Below, piece after piece: positions 42,900 through 54,007 of a stretch of 64,000 nt of DNA. The stretch comes from Phytophthora sp. 'mugwort' (taxonomy: Eukaryota; Oomycota; Peronosporomycetes; Peronosporales; Peronosporaceae): NCBI GenBank assembly GCA_033558025.1, contig JAUCEF010000013.1, positions 4,457,001 to 4,521,000 of the forward strand, read 5' to 3'. Numbering within the stretch: the first letter of the stretch is position 1; every line of letters begins with the position of its first letter. A model generated the notes under the pieces. That model was given only the letters and a program-made list of their open reading frames with translations, was not told the DNA's origin and did not search any database. A program made the translations under genes and the position numbers.

Positions 42900-44992
42900 G
42901 CTTGGTTTGCTTACTGCTGCGACGCTTCAAGAATGTTGTGTCCCGATCGGACGCCACACATCGACCTTGAAGCGGCCGAAGAAATCGCGGCGACCAATGA
43001 AGAAGTATAGGGCGCTCTTCGCCTATTGGACGTCTGTCGCTGCCTACGACGGCCAGCATGGTGCAAGCTGCCTGGCCCTTAGGTGACTAAGTTTCCCCAG
43101 CTCGTTGACACCATCGTAAAGCATATGATCTCTCTAGGCCATCAACTTCCCTGAATTAAGAAGAGATTGCCGACAACCAGAGATGTATGTATGGCTGCAG
43201 GTCCTGCCCAACACAAGTACATGTATACAATATCACAGCGTTCCTCCAAGAGATACGCGGGGCCAAAAGTCTGCATACGCGTTGACACTCGAATCAGTAA
43301 GTACCACACAGTAATCCTAGACCTCACAACTTCAGGCCCTGACATTCTGTTTTTTAAGTGCGTGTAATCAGTTCTATCTTGTACTGTACATCTACCGTAG
43401 ATTCTACGTATACTACAGTAGTACTGGTAGTACTGCGCAGGTGGGAAGTAAAAATACTACTGTTCAACGGAACAGACAGACATTGCAATGATGAAGAAGG
43501 ACCTCCAGGAATTCCGTTAAGGGACGAGGAAAACTAGGAACAATTGCTCAGGTGCAACAACGCTTGCGTCCCAGCCGATTTCAAATATTCTACCAGCCCT
43601 GATTAGCTATTTCTAAGAGGCATGAAGAGCTTCATCATGTTTTCCTCGCCATTTTCGTTTGTGCTCATTCCCGCCATTTCGTACTTAACTCGAAATACAT
43701 TGTTGAACCTGTTCGACATATGGTTGCACCCATCCCCCTTATATCGCTTTGAGGAGGGACCCGTTCGCCAGTTCATTCGGCTGGCTACATCAGCGCCATC
43801 TTGTCGATCATTGCTCGGTGGGATCTGCTGGCGCGATGACGTTACTATTAAATGCCTGTACATTGAAAACCTGGGGCCTTCCTCGGTAACGTGGCTGAAT
43901 CCGATCGTCTTCGTCCTCACGTCCTCCGGCTCCTGCGCTGAGCAGTGACCCGCAGCCACCTCGCCTATCCGTACTCGCTTACAGCAGGCACGTACCGCGG
44001 CCTGGCGCCACGTTTTTCATTGGCGTAGGACCGGTTCTGCCTCGGCTCGGATGGATTCACCTCACGGCTCAGGCAGACGCGGCTGATCTTCGTAACGCGA
44101 GTCGCAGGCATCCTCACGTGTTCAATTGCGGCCATTCAATCTGGCGGCGCTTGGCGCCAATATAAACCTGGTCGCGCAGCGAAGTGCTACTATATTTTAA
44201 TATACATAGGAGTCCTTGCAGCCTGCACTCCTATGCAAGTAAGCCCCGTGTCTGCTTCGTCGCACACAGGTTGCAGTTATGCCGCCGCGAAAAAAAGAAA
44301 CAGTTAAACCCTTGCCTCACCCAAAGGAGTGCGCGGAGCACAATGGCGTGCCGCCTGCCGGCTGTCGCTGTCGGCCACCAACAACGCGCTTGGAAGCGCA
44401 TGAGGGCAAAATCCTTCCACCGGAAGTTCTGGCGCCCATGCGCTTTGCCGCTGGAGTGACGACTCCCACGCCAGTTAATTAAACGCCTCTCCAAGCTCCT
44501 CCTTCCTGCACTTGCTGTATCCGATGCGAACGACTCGGCCTACATAGTCAACTCCAGTCAGCACAATTGTCCCAAAACGTTACACGCGGCAGAAAAAGCG
44601 GTCCTTGTAGTCGGGGGCGGCTGAATGCATTTTAATTAGAAATAACCTCTGTATACCGACTCCAGTAAATACGGAACCCGGATGCCGCGCCCCCTCGCTC
44701 CACTGGTGAGACACTTTTTCAAGCTGCCCAGAAGGGGGCGGAGAGCCGTGCGGCCTTGGAAACCTCGCGATGGAGTTCGCTGCCATTTACAGTCTTGCTT
44801 GGACAAGTAACACGACGACGGGCAGGTAGTGGGAATCGCGGAGAGAGGGCGGCTTTAGTGAACGAAAGCGTTCGTCGGCGGTAGTTGTAGCGCAGCACAC
44901 ACACAGCAGGTTGTAACTGGATTTGCTTCTGCTTCCAGTACAGCAATACGAGCTACATAGTAGCACATATACTGTCACAGCCCCGAGGTTTC
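42900..44992. other. About 2.1 kb with no firm gene
   Basis: Two opposite frames of about 110 codons overlap at 43603-43959 with no recognised domain, and a 67-codon frame lies at 44279-44482. An 8-bp inverted pair (ATAGGAGT / ACTCCTAT) lies near 44205-44235. The stretch probably contains divergent promoters for Sec5 and the phosphodiesterase plus transposon relics. Confidence 0.45.
44279..44482 (+). CDS. Small hypothetical ORF, 67 aa, doubtful
   Basis: The frame starts with MPPRKKETVKPLPHPKEC and is basic and proline-rich. No domain, neighbour link or splice signal supports it. It is listed for completeness only; it may be a relic or a short upstream exon. Confidence 0.15.
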   Translation: MPPRKKETVKPLPHPKECAEHNGVPPAGCRCRPPTTRLEAHEGKILPPEVLAPMRFAAGVTTPTPVN

Positions 44993-46696
44993 ATGACACG
45001 ACACATGGATCACCTCTTGACCTGCAAACCCCAGGCGGCCCCTTCCTCTGTTTCGCCGCCTGTCGCGTCGTCTTCCTCTTCGTCGTTGTCTTCGTCGCTG
45101 ACGTCGACCGCTTCCAGCAGCGGTAGCCCGCGCTTCGCGTACGAGTCGCGCCCCGAGGACCCCACACCCATGGACGACGACATGGACAGCTGTAAATTTG
45201 AGCTCAAGCTCGGCGGTGAGATGCATATCCCCGTGACCAAGACAGCGACTGACATACGCGCGAGCCCAGTGGCAAGAACCGACTACGTGTTCGAGAGGCA
45301 GGCGACGTCGACCAACAGCAGGTTCCCGACGACGATCGCGATCGAAGCCAAGATAAAAACCCTGACATCCTATTTAAAGTCGGTCTCGGCCGGGATTCGA
45401 CGTCGTAGTATGGCCTTCGATCGTACACGCCTCACGCAGGCGTACTACCGGAGGTCGGTGCCTACTCCAGCAGCCATGCGCACCAAACTCAATGTCATTG
45501 TATCACGGCATAGCAGTGGAGAGCACCAGACGACGCTCTCTTGGGACGACATTGAAGAGGAGGAGTGCTTAAGCTTTGGTGATTTGAACGAGGTGATGGC
45601 CGCGACCCCAACATCCAGGAAACGTGGCCACCCCAGCGACATTTTCTGTGAAGCTGAAATTCGTCAGATTTGCATTCGCTGCGAGGTGCCTGACCAGTAT
45701 ATTAAACAGGTTGTAGAGATCATCAAGTCGTCGTTCGGCACACCGGAGCTCGATGTGATTTCTCTAGAAGAATTTATGCCGGGCAACGTCGTCGTCTTCG
45801 TGGGGATGTTGATCTTTGAGAGCATCGATTGTGCAGAAGAGTTCGTGGATTTTAGTGTTCTCCCAAGCTTCTTGAGACATATTCAGGATCGCTATGACGG
45901 CAGCATGCCGTTCCACAATGCCACTCATGCCGCGGATGTGATGCATACGCTATTCATGATGCTATGGAATACGAGCCTCGGTGAAAAGATCTCTCAGCAC
46001 AACCAGGTGGGTGCACTACTGGCGGCCGTGATGCACGATGTGGAGCACGTTGGCTTGACCAACGACTTTCTGATCAAGACCAGCCACCCCATCGCGCAGA
46101 AATATCCCACCAAGGCTCCGATGGAATCCAAGCACATGGATCTGGCCTTGCAAGCGGTCGTGGACCCCAAGTTTGACATCTTGTCCAAGATGTCACTTGC
46201 TCACCAGAAACAGGTGCTCGATGTTGTCCGTGAAACGATTTCGGCGACAGCTCTTATTTATCAACCCGAGCTGCTCGCTGAGATTAACAGGACGACGCCC
46301 GAGCAATGGAAGATGCTCGAGGAGCAGAATGACGCAGTGCTGCCGCAGAGCCTGCAAGTGCGCGCGCTGCGCATCGCCATGCACGTGAGCGACATCAGCC
46401 AGACGATGAAGCCGTTCGCGAACCACCAGAAGTGGGTGCTCCGTCTTAACGACGAGCACTACAAGCAAGGCGAACTGGATGCGCGCGAGCAGCGGGGCGT
46501 GAGTCCATCGTTCTGCTTCCGCGAGCAGTGGACGTATGAGGGTTTTCTGTGCAGCCAGGTGTGTTTCCTCCGGAAGATGGCGCTCCCAGCCGTTGTGACG
46601 CTGAACAGCATTCCTTGGCTGGACGTGAATGAGCTCGTGAACGGCATCGAGAAGAACATCGTAGAGTGGGAGCGGCAGGCCGCCTCCTCCCACTAA
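44993..46696 (+). CDS. 3',5'-cyclic nucleotide phosphodiesterase, class I
   Basis: A single exon encodes 567 residues. The first 200 residues are low-complexity and Ser-rich, likely regulatory. The catalytic domain (about 215-560) has the metal-binding signature in order: PFHNATHAADVMH (near 303-315), AAVMHDVEHVGLTNDFL (near 343-360, the HDxxHxGxxN motif), and AMHVSDISQTMKP (near 462-474). A C-terminal FCFREQWTYEGFLCSQVCF matches the conserved Q/F region that grips the purine. It should hydrolyse cAMP or cGMP; specificity cannot be told. Start chosen is the first ATG of the frame (44993). No membrane segment or GAF domain is seen. Confidence 0.92.
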   Translation: MTRHMDHLLTCKPQAAPSSVSPPVASSSSSSLSSSLTSTASSSGSPRFAYESRPEDPTPMDDDMDSCKFELKLGGEMHIPVTKTATDIRASPVARTDYVFERQATSTNSRFPTTIAIEAKIKTLTSYLKSVSAGIRRRSMAFDRTRLTQAYYRRSVPTPAAMRTKLNVIVSRHSSGEHQTTLSWDDIEEEECLSFGDLNEVMAATPTSRKRGHPSDIFCEAEIRQICIRCEVPDQYIKQVVEIIKSSFGTPELDVISLEEFMPGNVVVFVGMLIFESIDCAEEFVDFSVLPSFLRHIQDRYDGSMPFHNATHAADVMHTLFMMLWNTSLGEKISQHNQVGALLAAVMHDVEHVGLTNDFLIKTSHPIAQKYPTKAPMESKHMDLALQAVVDPKFDILSKMSLAHQKQVLDVVRETISATALIYQPELLAEINRTTPEQWKMLEEQNDAVLPQSLQVRALRIAMHVSDISQTMKPFANHQKWVLRLNDEHYKQGELDAREQRGVSPSFCFREQWTYEGFLCSQVCFLRKMALPAVVTLNSIPWLDVNELVNGIEKNIVEWERQAASSH

Positions 46697-47453
46697 GGTG
46701 GAGTGTATCGGATATGTTTGCATGGGTTTGGAGTATGAAGGCGTTATTGTAGAGCTATAATGCACATTGCAGAAATAAATTGAACGCTACTCTTCCTAAA
46801 CCATGCGTCTTGTTCTACCCCTGGTAAGCGCAGCCATTAACGACCGACGACAATTCTTCTTGCAGGAAGTCAGTCCAGTGCAGCTGCTTTGAGACACGCC
46901 CAGGCCGGCTGAGCCTCAGCGTCTCGCTCGCCTCTCGCTTTGCTCGTTGCTCCAAAAAAGGCAACATGGCCCATGCGAATGTAGCCATCTTCCGTTGGAC
47001 TCGCTACAGGTACATACTCGGTATTTAGATGTCTTTCAAGATACATGCAAGGTTACATATAGTACGAGAGATGACACAGATATCCGGTGCCTCCAATTCA
47101 CAATCGGGCGTGTTGTTCAGCAAGCGCCAATCAACCGACACCCTTCACAACTTCGACCTCCCTGATCGCAATGTTCCCGCACCGCTTGACCAAGCTCACT
47201 CGCTCCGTGGCCGTCCCGGTGCGTGCAACCACAATGTATACACACGCGCCCGCTACCTCCTCGCTCTGCTCTGTTTCCGCCATTGATAAGAAAAAAAGAA
47301 TCCACGACGACACGGGAAAAGTACAAGATCATCAGGGACGGAGGGAGCGAGCGTTGCAGTTAACAATGGATCATCGAACTAATTCGTCGTCACTTGATCT
47401 GCATTCATCGTCCCATGATCACCACGGACTAGCACCACGCACGTGCGCTCTCC
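46697..47453. other. Intergenic region between phosphodiesterase and phosphoserine phosphatase
   Basis: About 750 bp with only short, unsupported frames. It presumably holds a terminator for one gene and a promoter for the next, both plus-strand. The sequence AATAAA occurs at about 46774, 78 bp after the phosphodiesterase stop, and could serve polyadenylation. Confidence 0.45.
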
Positions 47454-48350
47454 ATGTTAGACCGCTTCACGTCCCCGGCGCAGCCCGAGACCGTGAGCGA
47501 CATCTGGCGCTCTGTGGGCGCCGTGTGCTTTGACGTGGACAGCACCGTGTGCGAGGACGAAGGCATCGACGTGCTCGCTGAGCACTGTGGCACCGGACGA
47601 GCCGTTAAGGCATGGACCACCAAGTAAGCTACAGCGGAGAAAGGGGGACGTTGAATCGAGAGCTTACTTAAGTGTGTTATGTATGATACAGGGCCATGAA
47701 CGGGAACGTGAAGTTTGAAGACGCGCTTGCGGCCCGGTTAGATATCATCAAACCATCGAGGCAGGACGTTCAGGACTGCTTGAAGCAGCACCCGCCTAAG
47801 TTCACGCCTGGTATGAAGCTCGAGGAATCTCGTGCTCGCCATTTGCTGATAGTTTTGATTTGATTGCAGGCATCAAGAAGCTCATGTCGACGTTGCAGGA
47901 CAGGGGCATTTCTATCTTCCTCGTATCGGGTGGCTTTCGCCTCATGATTGAACCCGTCGCTGAGGAGATCGGTATCCCTCTCTCCAGCATTTACGCCAAC
48001 ACTATTTTCTTCGATGACGACGGAAACTACAGCGGCTTTGATGATGCGGAGCTCACATCACGCGACGGTGGCAAGGCTAAGGCCATTGAAGTGTACGATG
48101 CTGATTGAACTACCTACATCCTTCTACTCTATAACTGTCTGACATTGTGTAATGTGGTGCTTCCAGTATCAAGCGTATTCATGGCTTCGAGAAAATCGCA
48201 ATGGTCGGCGATGGCGTAACCGATCTCCAAGCCCGCCCGCCTGCCGACCTATTCGTCGGCTTTGGAGGCATTATCACTCGTGACGTCGTGAAGAATGGAG
48301 CTGATCTTTTCGTTACGGACTTCAATCATCTGACCAAATTGCTGCAATAG
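47454..48350 (+). CDS. Phosphoserine phosphatase (HAD family)
   Basis: Four exons (47454-47623, 47692-47810, 47870-48092, 48167-48350) give 231 residues, the usual size. HAD motif I is VCFDVDSTVCEDEGIDVLAE (nucleophile Asp in FDVDST). Motif II is FLVSGGFR. Motif III/IV is KIAMVGDGVTDLQA. The small cap region between exons 1 and 2 has FEDALAARLDII, as in SerB enzymes. It performs the last step of serine synthesis. Splice sites are canonical; the third donor is GT-GTACGA, chosen to keep frame. In the genomic order the phosphodiesterase lies 757 bp upstream on the same strand. Confidence 0.9.
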
Positions 48351-48555
48351 ACGTCCAGAACGACCAATATCGGCTGTACAGCGATGAAGCACACAATGGA
48401 AGCCGGAAATTGGTGAAACAAATCCCCGTCATGCGTCCTCAACCGACTAGCACGGACTTCCTTTCTAGACTGGGCATGCAGTTACAGACTCACTTGGTTT
48501 GTTTTGTCAAAAAGTAAACACCTTATTCGTCTAAAAGCTAGTCATGATCTATACA

Positions 48556-49581
48556 TTAGTCTTCCATTTCCATGTCGCCCTCATCTTCTCCGGCGTTGTC
48601 CTTCTTGAGGTCGGCGGGCGTTTTGCGCAGCGCCTTCACCCGGCGGCTCTGCATCGAGTAAATATCCTGGTGGTCCATGTGAATACGGCCCAGCTTGTCG
48701 CCCGTGAGCTCGTCGCGAGAAATGTTCTTAATCCTCTTGGGTGCCAGACCCTTGGGCTTCTTGGTAGCGATCTTCATCAAATCGGCTGAAGCGAACTTAG
48801 TGCGGCGGAACTCCAGATCAAAGCGTGGACCCATCTCGTCAAGCTCCACGCGCGGGTGCGACTCGTCACCCTTCTTAAAGTCAATCGAGTACGATCGAAA
48901 GAAAACCTTTTCCTTCCAGGCAGTGCACACGATGACGTGGTCCAGGCCCTTAACGTTCACGCTCTGCACAATAGTACCACGGAATGTGTCCAGCAGCATG
49001 TTTTTGAGTTTCATAAAGGTCTCAACGCTCTCCCACTGGTCTCCGGTGAACACGAAGCTGGGCTTGGAGCCGGGTGCCTTCTTGCTTTTGCACTTGAAAG
49101 CGCTAATGGACTTAAAGTTGGAGAATCCAAACTCCATGACGTCCAGGATGTGACCATCAAACGTGCGACCAAAGACGAGGTTATCCGGGCGTTTCTTGGT
49201 GCTGCTACCGATGAGAAAGAGGCTGGCATCATTCTTCTGCGTAAGAAACTCCACCTTATTCTCGTCGTCAAACACGTGGATGTCGTTCTTCTTGCCCATA
49301 AACTTGGCAAACGGCGCCTTGATCATACGCAGGTCACGCAGCAGCTCATTGACCTCCTCGCTTGTCTTGTTTCCGCGCATCACCAGCAGATTCTTAGTGT
49401 TCTCCACAAGCTTGGGGGCTTTCGCCTTGATGGCGCGCTGTACATGGGCCTTGAGACGCTTGGGCTTGGCCACGCTCGTCACCTTACGGCTCTGCTTGGC
49501 TGCCTGCTTGGATACCTTCTTGTTGGCGCGCAGGGCTTGCTTGCCCGCCGTGTTCTTGATGATCTTGCCACCGCCTGCCAT
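48556..49581 (-). CDS. RPF2: Ribosome production factor 2 (Brix domain)
   Basis: An intronless frame of 341 residues. A basic N-terminus (KIIKNTAGKQALRANKKVSK) is followed by a Brix domain (about 60-280) with LLVMRGNKTSEEVNELLRDL, RPDNLVFGRTFDGHILDV and SFVFTGDQW-type segments, and by a C-terminal tail with RIHMDHQDIYSMQSRRVKAL and an acidic end. The layout is that of Rpf2/BXDC1, which works with Rrs1 to load 5S ribonucleoprotein onto pre-60S particles in the nucleolus. The ATG at 49579-49581 is preferred over an upstream non-ATG extension. The stop is 205 bp from the convergent phosphatase stop. Confidence 0.93.
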   Translation of the reverse strand: MAGGGKIIKNTAGKQALRANKKVSKQAAKQSRKVTSVAKPKRLKAHVQRAIKAKAPKLVENTKNLLVMRGNKTSEEVNELLRDLRMIKAPFAKFMGKKNDIHVFDDENKVEFLTQKNDASLFLIGSSTKKRPDNLVFGRTFDGHILDVMEFGFSNFKSISAFKCKSKKAPGSKPSFVFTGDQWESVETFMKLKNMLLDTFRGTIVQSVNVKGLDHVIVCTAWKEKVFFRSYSIDFKKGDESHPRVELDEMGPRFDLEFRRTKFASADLMKIATKKPKGLAPKRIKNISRDELTGDKLGRIHMDHQDIYSMQSRRVKALRKTPADLKKDNAGEDEGDMEMED

Positions 49582-50458
49582 TGCTCTGCCCTGCACCTGA
49601 CCGTCGACTGGTTATGCTGTGTCGGTCAAAGGCTGTTGCACAGCGCACCGTTGTAGGATGTGATTGGCCGCTTTTGATTGGTGGTGGGCGATGCAAACAG
49701 TTACTAACTGAAATGGGTGCAGTTATGCAACACGGGTCGAGTGAGACCGTTGCTGACAGAGAACCAAGATTTGGCAAATATGTGTCTACCTTTACTGCGC
49801 TACTCTGTCTGCTTGCTTTGGTATAGCCCCAGGTTATAACATCCATGAGGTCTGGTCTTCAAGGGACATCACTAAGAAACACAGATTAACCTAGTGATCA
49901 TATTCGAACGCACGAATAAAGTGATAACTTTACGAGAGCTCAAACCGTTGAAACCGCACTAGATTAACATTGCGCCCCGCATGGGATTGAAAAATGGTTG
50001 TCAGAAACTAGCACGTTACATGTAAGATATTGTTTTATAATATTTAAACTACTGATTTCTAACTCGAAGTTCTTCTGAACAGCTCAAACGAAAGCTCGTC
50101 AAACCGACATAACAGTTTTAGCATTTGCTGAAAGATCCAACATTGTCCTGTTCCTTTTCGGCTAACCTTTCAAGCCGGTCATAGGCCACAGCCTCACAAC
50201 ATGATCCCTTTGTCTAGAATCTTTACTCACAAGAACGTCCGCAGCGTTGAATGCTATCGCGTCATAGAAGGCGCCGTACAGCTTCAGTTGTACCGATACT
50301 AAGACGGGGTGTCACGCTCGTTCAAATACTAATCATTGCTTCTGTTCTATAACTGTTATTTCGACTTCCATTCCATCTTGATACACTGTATCATTCCAAC
50401 GACAACGGAACAAACCAACCAGCTAGACAAGCAAGAAAGCACCAAGCACCCGAGCACA
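49582..50458. other. Divergent intergenic region (RPF2 / eIF4B-like)
   Basis: About 880 bp separate two divergent translation-related genes, so it should contain both promoters. No transposon or ORF of note is present. I could not identify a core-promoter motif with confidence. Confidence 0.5.
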
Positions 50459-51929
50459 ATGGCGCAGAATGTGGGATTCGCGCGCGGCGGCACCAGCTCC
50501 TGGGCCGACGACGACGACGCAGACCTCCAGCCGCTTCCCGTGGCCCCTAAGATCGCGCCGTACGTTGCCGGTATCTACTTATCTGCTGGCCATTGACACG
50601 GTTACTAACTGGAGCTTGTCGTGCTACAGGACGGAGACACCACAGCCCATTGAGGAGGAGGAAATCCAGCACCACAAGAAGCAGCGCGATGGTAACCTCT
50701 TGACTGCAGCAACTCGATGATTACTACCAGAGATTGACTCGCTTGGCTTGGCTTGCATTCTTTTCAATGGATCAGAGCCTCGTCGTGGCGGCTACGGAGA
50801 TCGCTACGACGACCGTCGTGACGACCGCCGCGATGACCGTCGTGGAAACTATGAGGAGCGTCGCGGTGGCTACGCAGACCGTCGCGGTAGCTTCGAGGAG
50901 CGTCGTCGCGAACCGCGCGAGGAGCGACCCAAGAACCCCGTGCCAGACGTCGGTCCATGGAAGGTGAGACCAGTTTACCGGTTTATTTAGCTGGTTACGC
51001 CCGCCGATTTGTGACTGATGTATCGTGTTCGTTAGCTGTTCGTTGGCAACCTGTCTTTCCGACTGACGGAGGATGAACTGGCAGAATTTATCGGCGCACA
51101 GGGCATCAAGGACATCCGTTTCCCGCGCGACTTCGATAATCGCCCCAAAGGATTCGCTTATGTGGAGTTTGAAGACAAGGAGCAGCTTATGCAGGCGCTA
51201 CAGCTGGACGGCAGCAACCTGGACGGCCGTCAGGTCAATATGGACGTGGCGCAGGACCGCGAACGCGACCGCAAACCGCGCGGCAACGGCTGGTTCGACA
51301 AGCGCAATGACCGTCCGGCGACCGATCGACCGTCGAACGACCGCCGGTGCGTATTTTCCAGCCTTTTTCATTAATTGAGTGATGATACTGAACATTGTGA
51401 TTGCAGTGAGAGAAACGACACTCCTCGTGAACGCCAGCGTCTGACGCTGTTGCCGCGCTCCAGTTCTTCGGAGAAGAAGGCGTCGGATGCTCATAAGCCT
51501 AGCATTTTTGGAGATGCCAAGCCGCGCGACGAGACTGCTTATCTGGAACGTAAGAAAGCTCTTGATCTTGAGCGTAAGGCGAAGGCCAAGGAGAGAGAGG
51601 CCAAGGCTAAGGAGGCCAAGATGAAGGTCAAGGAGGCTAAGGAAGTCAAGACCAAGGCCAAAACTGAGGCTGAGACCACGGTTCGGACTCGTAAGAGCAG
51701 TCACGATGACAGTTTCCGCGGTGGCCGTGGACGCGGCCGTGGTGACCGTCGTTCTGCTGACGGTGGACGTGGCCGCGGTGCCACAGTGAAGGAGAACGCC
51801 CCGACACGGAAGACGGAGCCCCGTCCGAAGCGTACGGAGCCTCCTACGACGAAGCTCTCGGCCCCGACACCGGCGAAGACGGACAATGTGTTTGACCTCC
51901 TGAACGACTCGGACTCGGATTCGGATTAG
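50459..51929 (+). CDS. eIF4B-like RRM protein
   Basis: Five exons (50459-50559, 50630-50691, 50776-50963, 51036-51346, 51407-51929) keep frame and give 394 residues. The N-terminus has SSWADDDDADLQPLPVAP, as in eIF4B. An Arg/Asp/Tyr/Gly-rich repeat region (GYGDRYDDRRDDRRDDRR) precedes an RNA-recognition motif with RNP2 LFVGNLSF (from about residue 118) and RNP1 KGFAYVEF. The C-terminal half is a highly charged Lys/Glu coiled region, an RGG box (GGRGRGRGDRR) and an acidic DSDSDSD end. eIF4B proteins stimulate the eIF4A helicase in translation initiation. The whole architecture supports the call better than any single motif. Confidence 0.82.
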
Positions 51930-52174
51930 AAACTTGGGAGGTCTCAACAGTTCCAATCGACTACAAGTAGTCAATAGTCAAGCAAAACTCCCAGCTTAGT
52001 TAGCTTCGCGACATCGCATCAGTTTTTTTCTTCTTCTTGATCGCTACGTATAGCTTTCGTGTTGAAATTTATCCACTTTTGGCTTGTGTATTGACTCGGT
52101 CTGCAGGTAAATCGATGCAAAGATACTTTTTTACTACATAGTGCAGAACCATTAAAGTTTTTTACATTTCTCGC

Positions 52175-53794
52175 TTAGAGCATAAACTCTTGGTACATTT
52201 GGTTGTCTGTTTCCTCGTCAAAGACGTACGCCAATTGGTTAAGAAACTTCTGGAACCGCTCGTGGTCTTCTTCAGGAACCTGGAACCCCACAAGTACCCG
52301 ACCGACATCAGCGCCGTGGTTACGATAATGGAACAGACTGATGTTCCATGAGCTCTGCAATGCCTCAAGGAACGTAGCAAGAGCACGAGGACGGTCCGGG
52401 AACTCGAAACGGTACAGTCGTTCGTTCTGGACGTCACCACGTGCTCGACCACCAGCCAAATATCGTGTATGCACCTTGGCCAGTTCATTGTCCGACAAAT
52501 CTAACACCTGATAAGCACCACCACGCACGAAACCCAACGGAGATTCTTCTTCTTGTAGCTCCCGAATAGCAGCCGCTGCATGTTCAGCACTTGGCGAGTG
52601 GAACGACAAGTGCACACGTGCCTTCTGAGCGTTAGCGTAGCGATAACTGAATTCGGTGATACGAACACCCACAGCATCTAACCGACGGTTAAGACGCAGA
52701 AATGCACCGGGATTCTCGTCAATCTCCACAGCAAGAAGCCTCTCGTGGGAATCGGCACGTTCCGACACGAACCGTAGACGAGCGAAGTCAATATTGGCAC
52801 CTGACGTCACTGCGACAAACTGGCACCCGGAAAGTCCGCGAGTCTTGGCGTATTGTGTCATACCAGCAATTGACAACACACCTGCAGGCTCAAGAATCGC
52901 ACGAGTGTCATTAAAACCCGCCTTGATGGCAGCGCAGATCTCGTCTGTAGACACCGTCACCATCTCGTCCACATAGTCTGCACACACTCGGAAGGTCTCG
53001 GCGCCGACCTTTTTCACTGCTGCACCATCCGCAAACAGTCCGACGTGATCTAATTCGACCACTTTTCCAGCGGCAAGAGACGCCGTCATACCGGCAGCAT
53101 CAGCCGCTTCGACACCAATCACCTTGACACTCGGTCGGATCTGCTTAACCCAAGCCGCGACTCCAGCGAGCATGCCACCTCCTCCCGATGGGACAAAGAT
53201 GGCGTCCAATTTCTCTCCAGAGCCACTAGTTTGTTGTAAAATCTCCATGCCGACAGTTCCCTGTCCAGCGATCACGTACGGGTCGTCAAAGGGCAGGATG
53301 ATCGTGAGCTTCTCTTCATCTACCAGTCTGCGGGCTTCAGCAGCCGCATCATCAAATGTCTTGCCATGGAGCACAATATCCACAGCGTCTCCGCCGTGAT
53401 GACGTACGGCGTTCACTTTAATGTCGGGTGTGGCCAGCGGCATGACGATCTTGGCGCGTACGCCGAGCTTACGAGCTGAGAGCGCCACGCCCTGCGCGTG
53501 GTTACCTGCCGAGCAGCACACACAGCCGGCTGCCTTCTCCTCGTCTGATAGACTGGCCATCTTGTTGTAAGCACCGCGGATCTTGAAGCTGAAGACGGGC
53601 TGCAAGTCCTCACGCTTGAGCAACACGCGGTTCTGCAGCAAGTGGGACAGCGCTGGCGCCTCCTGCAGCGGCGTCTGCTCTGCCACGTCATATACGCGCG
53701 ACTCGAGGATCATACGCCGGTAATTGGGCAGCGACTGCGTAGATAAACGACGCATGGCGGCGCCCGCGCGCGAAAATGACGAGCGGCGTAGCAT
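52175..53794 (-). CDS. Threonine dehydratase (threonine ammonia-lyase), biosynthetic
   Basis: One exon encodes 539 residues. The Arg/Ser-rich start (MLRRSSFSRAGAAMRRLS) looks like a mitochondrial targeting peptide. The PLP lysine is in SFKIRGAYNKM (Lys71). The phosphate loop is VPSGGGGMLAG (about 201-211). A serine region is CVCCSAGNHAQGVALSA. The C-terminal third has two ACT-like regulatory segments, for example AVEIDENPGAFLRLNRRL and RFEFPDRPRALATFLEAL, the hallmark of the isoleucine-inhibited biosynthetic form (IlvA type). It deaminates threonine to 2-oxobutanoate, the first step of isoleucine synthesis. The stop is 246 bp from the convergent eIF4B-like stop. Confidence 0.94.
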   Translation of the reverse strand: MLRRSSFSRAGAAMRRLSTQSLPNYRRMILESRVYDVAEQTPLQEAPALSHLLQNRVLLKREDLQPVFSFKIRGAYNKMASLSDEEKAAGCVCCSAGNHAQGVALSARKLGVRAKIVMPLATPDIKVNAVRHHGGDAVDIVLHGKTFDDAAAEARRLVDEEKLTIILPFDDPYVIAGQGTVGMEILQQTSGSGEKLDAIFVPSGGGGMLAGVAAWVKQIRPSVKVIGVEAADAAGMTASLAAGKVVELDHVGLFADGAAVKKVGAETFRVCADYVDEMVTVSTDEICAAIKAGFNDTRAILEPAGVLSIAGMTQYAKTRGLSGCQFVAVTSGANIDFARLRFVSERADSHERLLAVEIDENPGAFLRLNRRLDAVGVRITEFSYRYANAQKARVHLSFHSPSAEHAAAAIRELQEEESPLGFVRGGAYQVLDLSDNELAKVHTRYLAGGRARGDVQNERLYRFEFPDRPRALATFLEALQSSWNISLFHYRNHGADVGRVLVGFQVPEEDHERFQKFLNQLAYVFDEETDNQMYQEFML

Positions 53795-54007
53795 TGTTCA
53801 GGGAAGACGTGGAATGACACACACTGGAGCTGCTCGACGTTTTGGACCCTGTTTGCGCAGTTGGTACATGGTACCGCATACATTTTCTTGTGGAGACTAT
53901 AATGATTGAATACCGGTAAATGGTTAGTTTCTCGTATTTTACTAACATCCGTCGAAGTAATTTTCTGGTTACATATCTACAATAGGAATAATGTTAGCGA
54001 GGCATCA

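Noticed and set aside
48856..49656. 266-codon plus-strand frame opposite RPF2
   Set aside because: Antisense shadow of a well-supported Brix-domain gene with strong codon bias.
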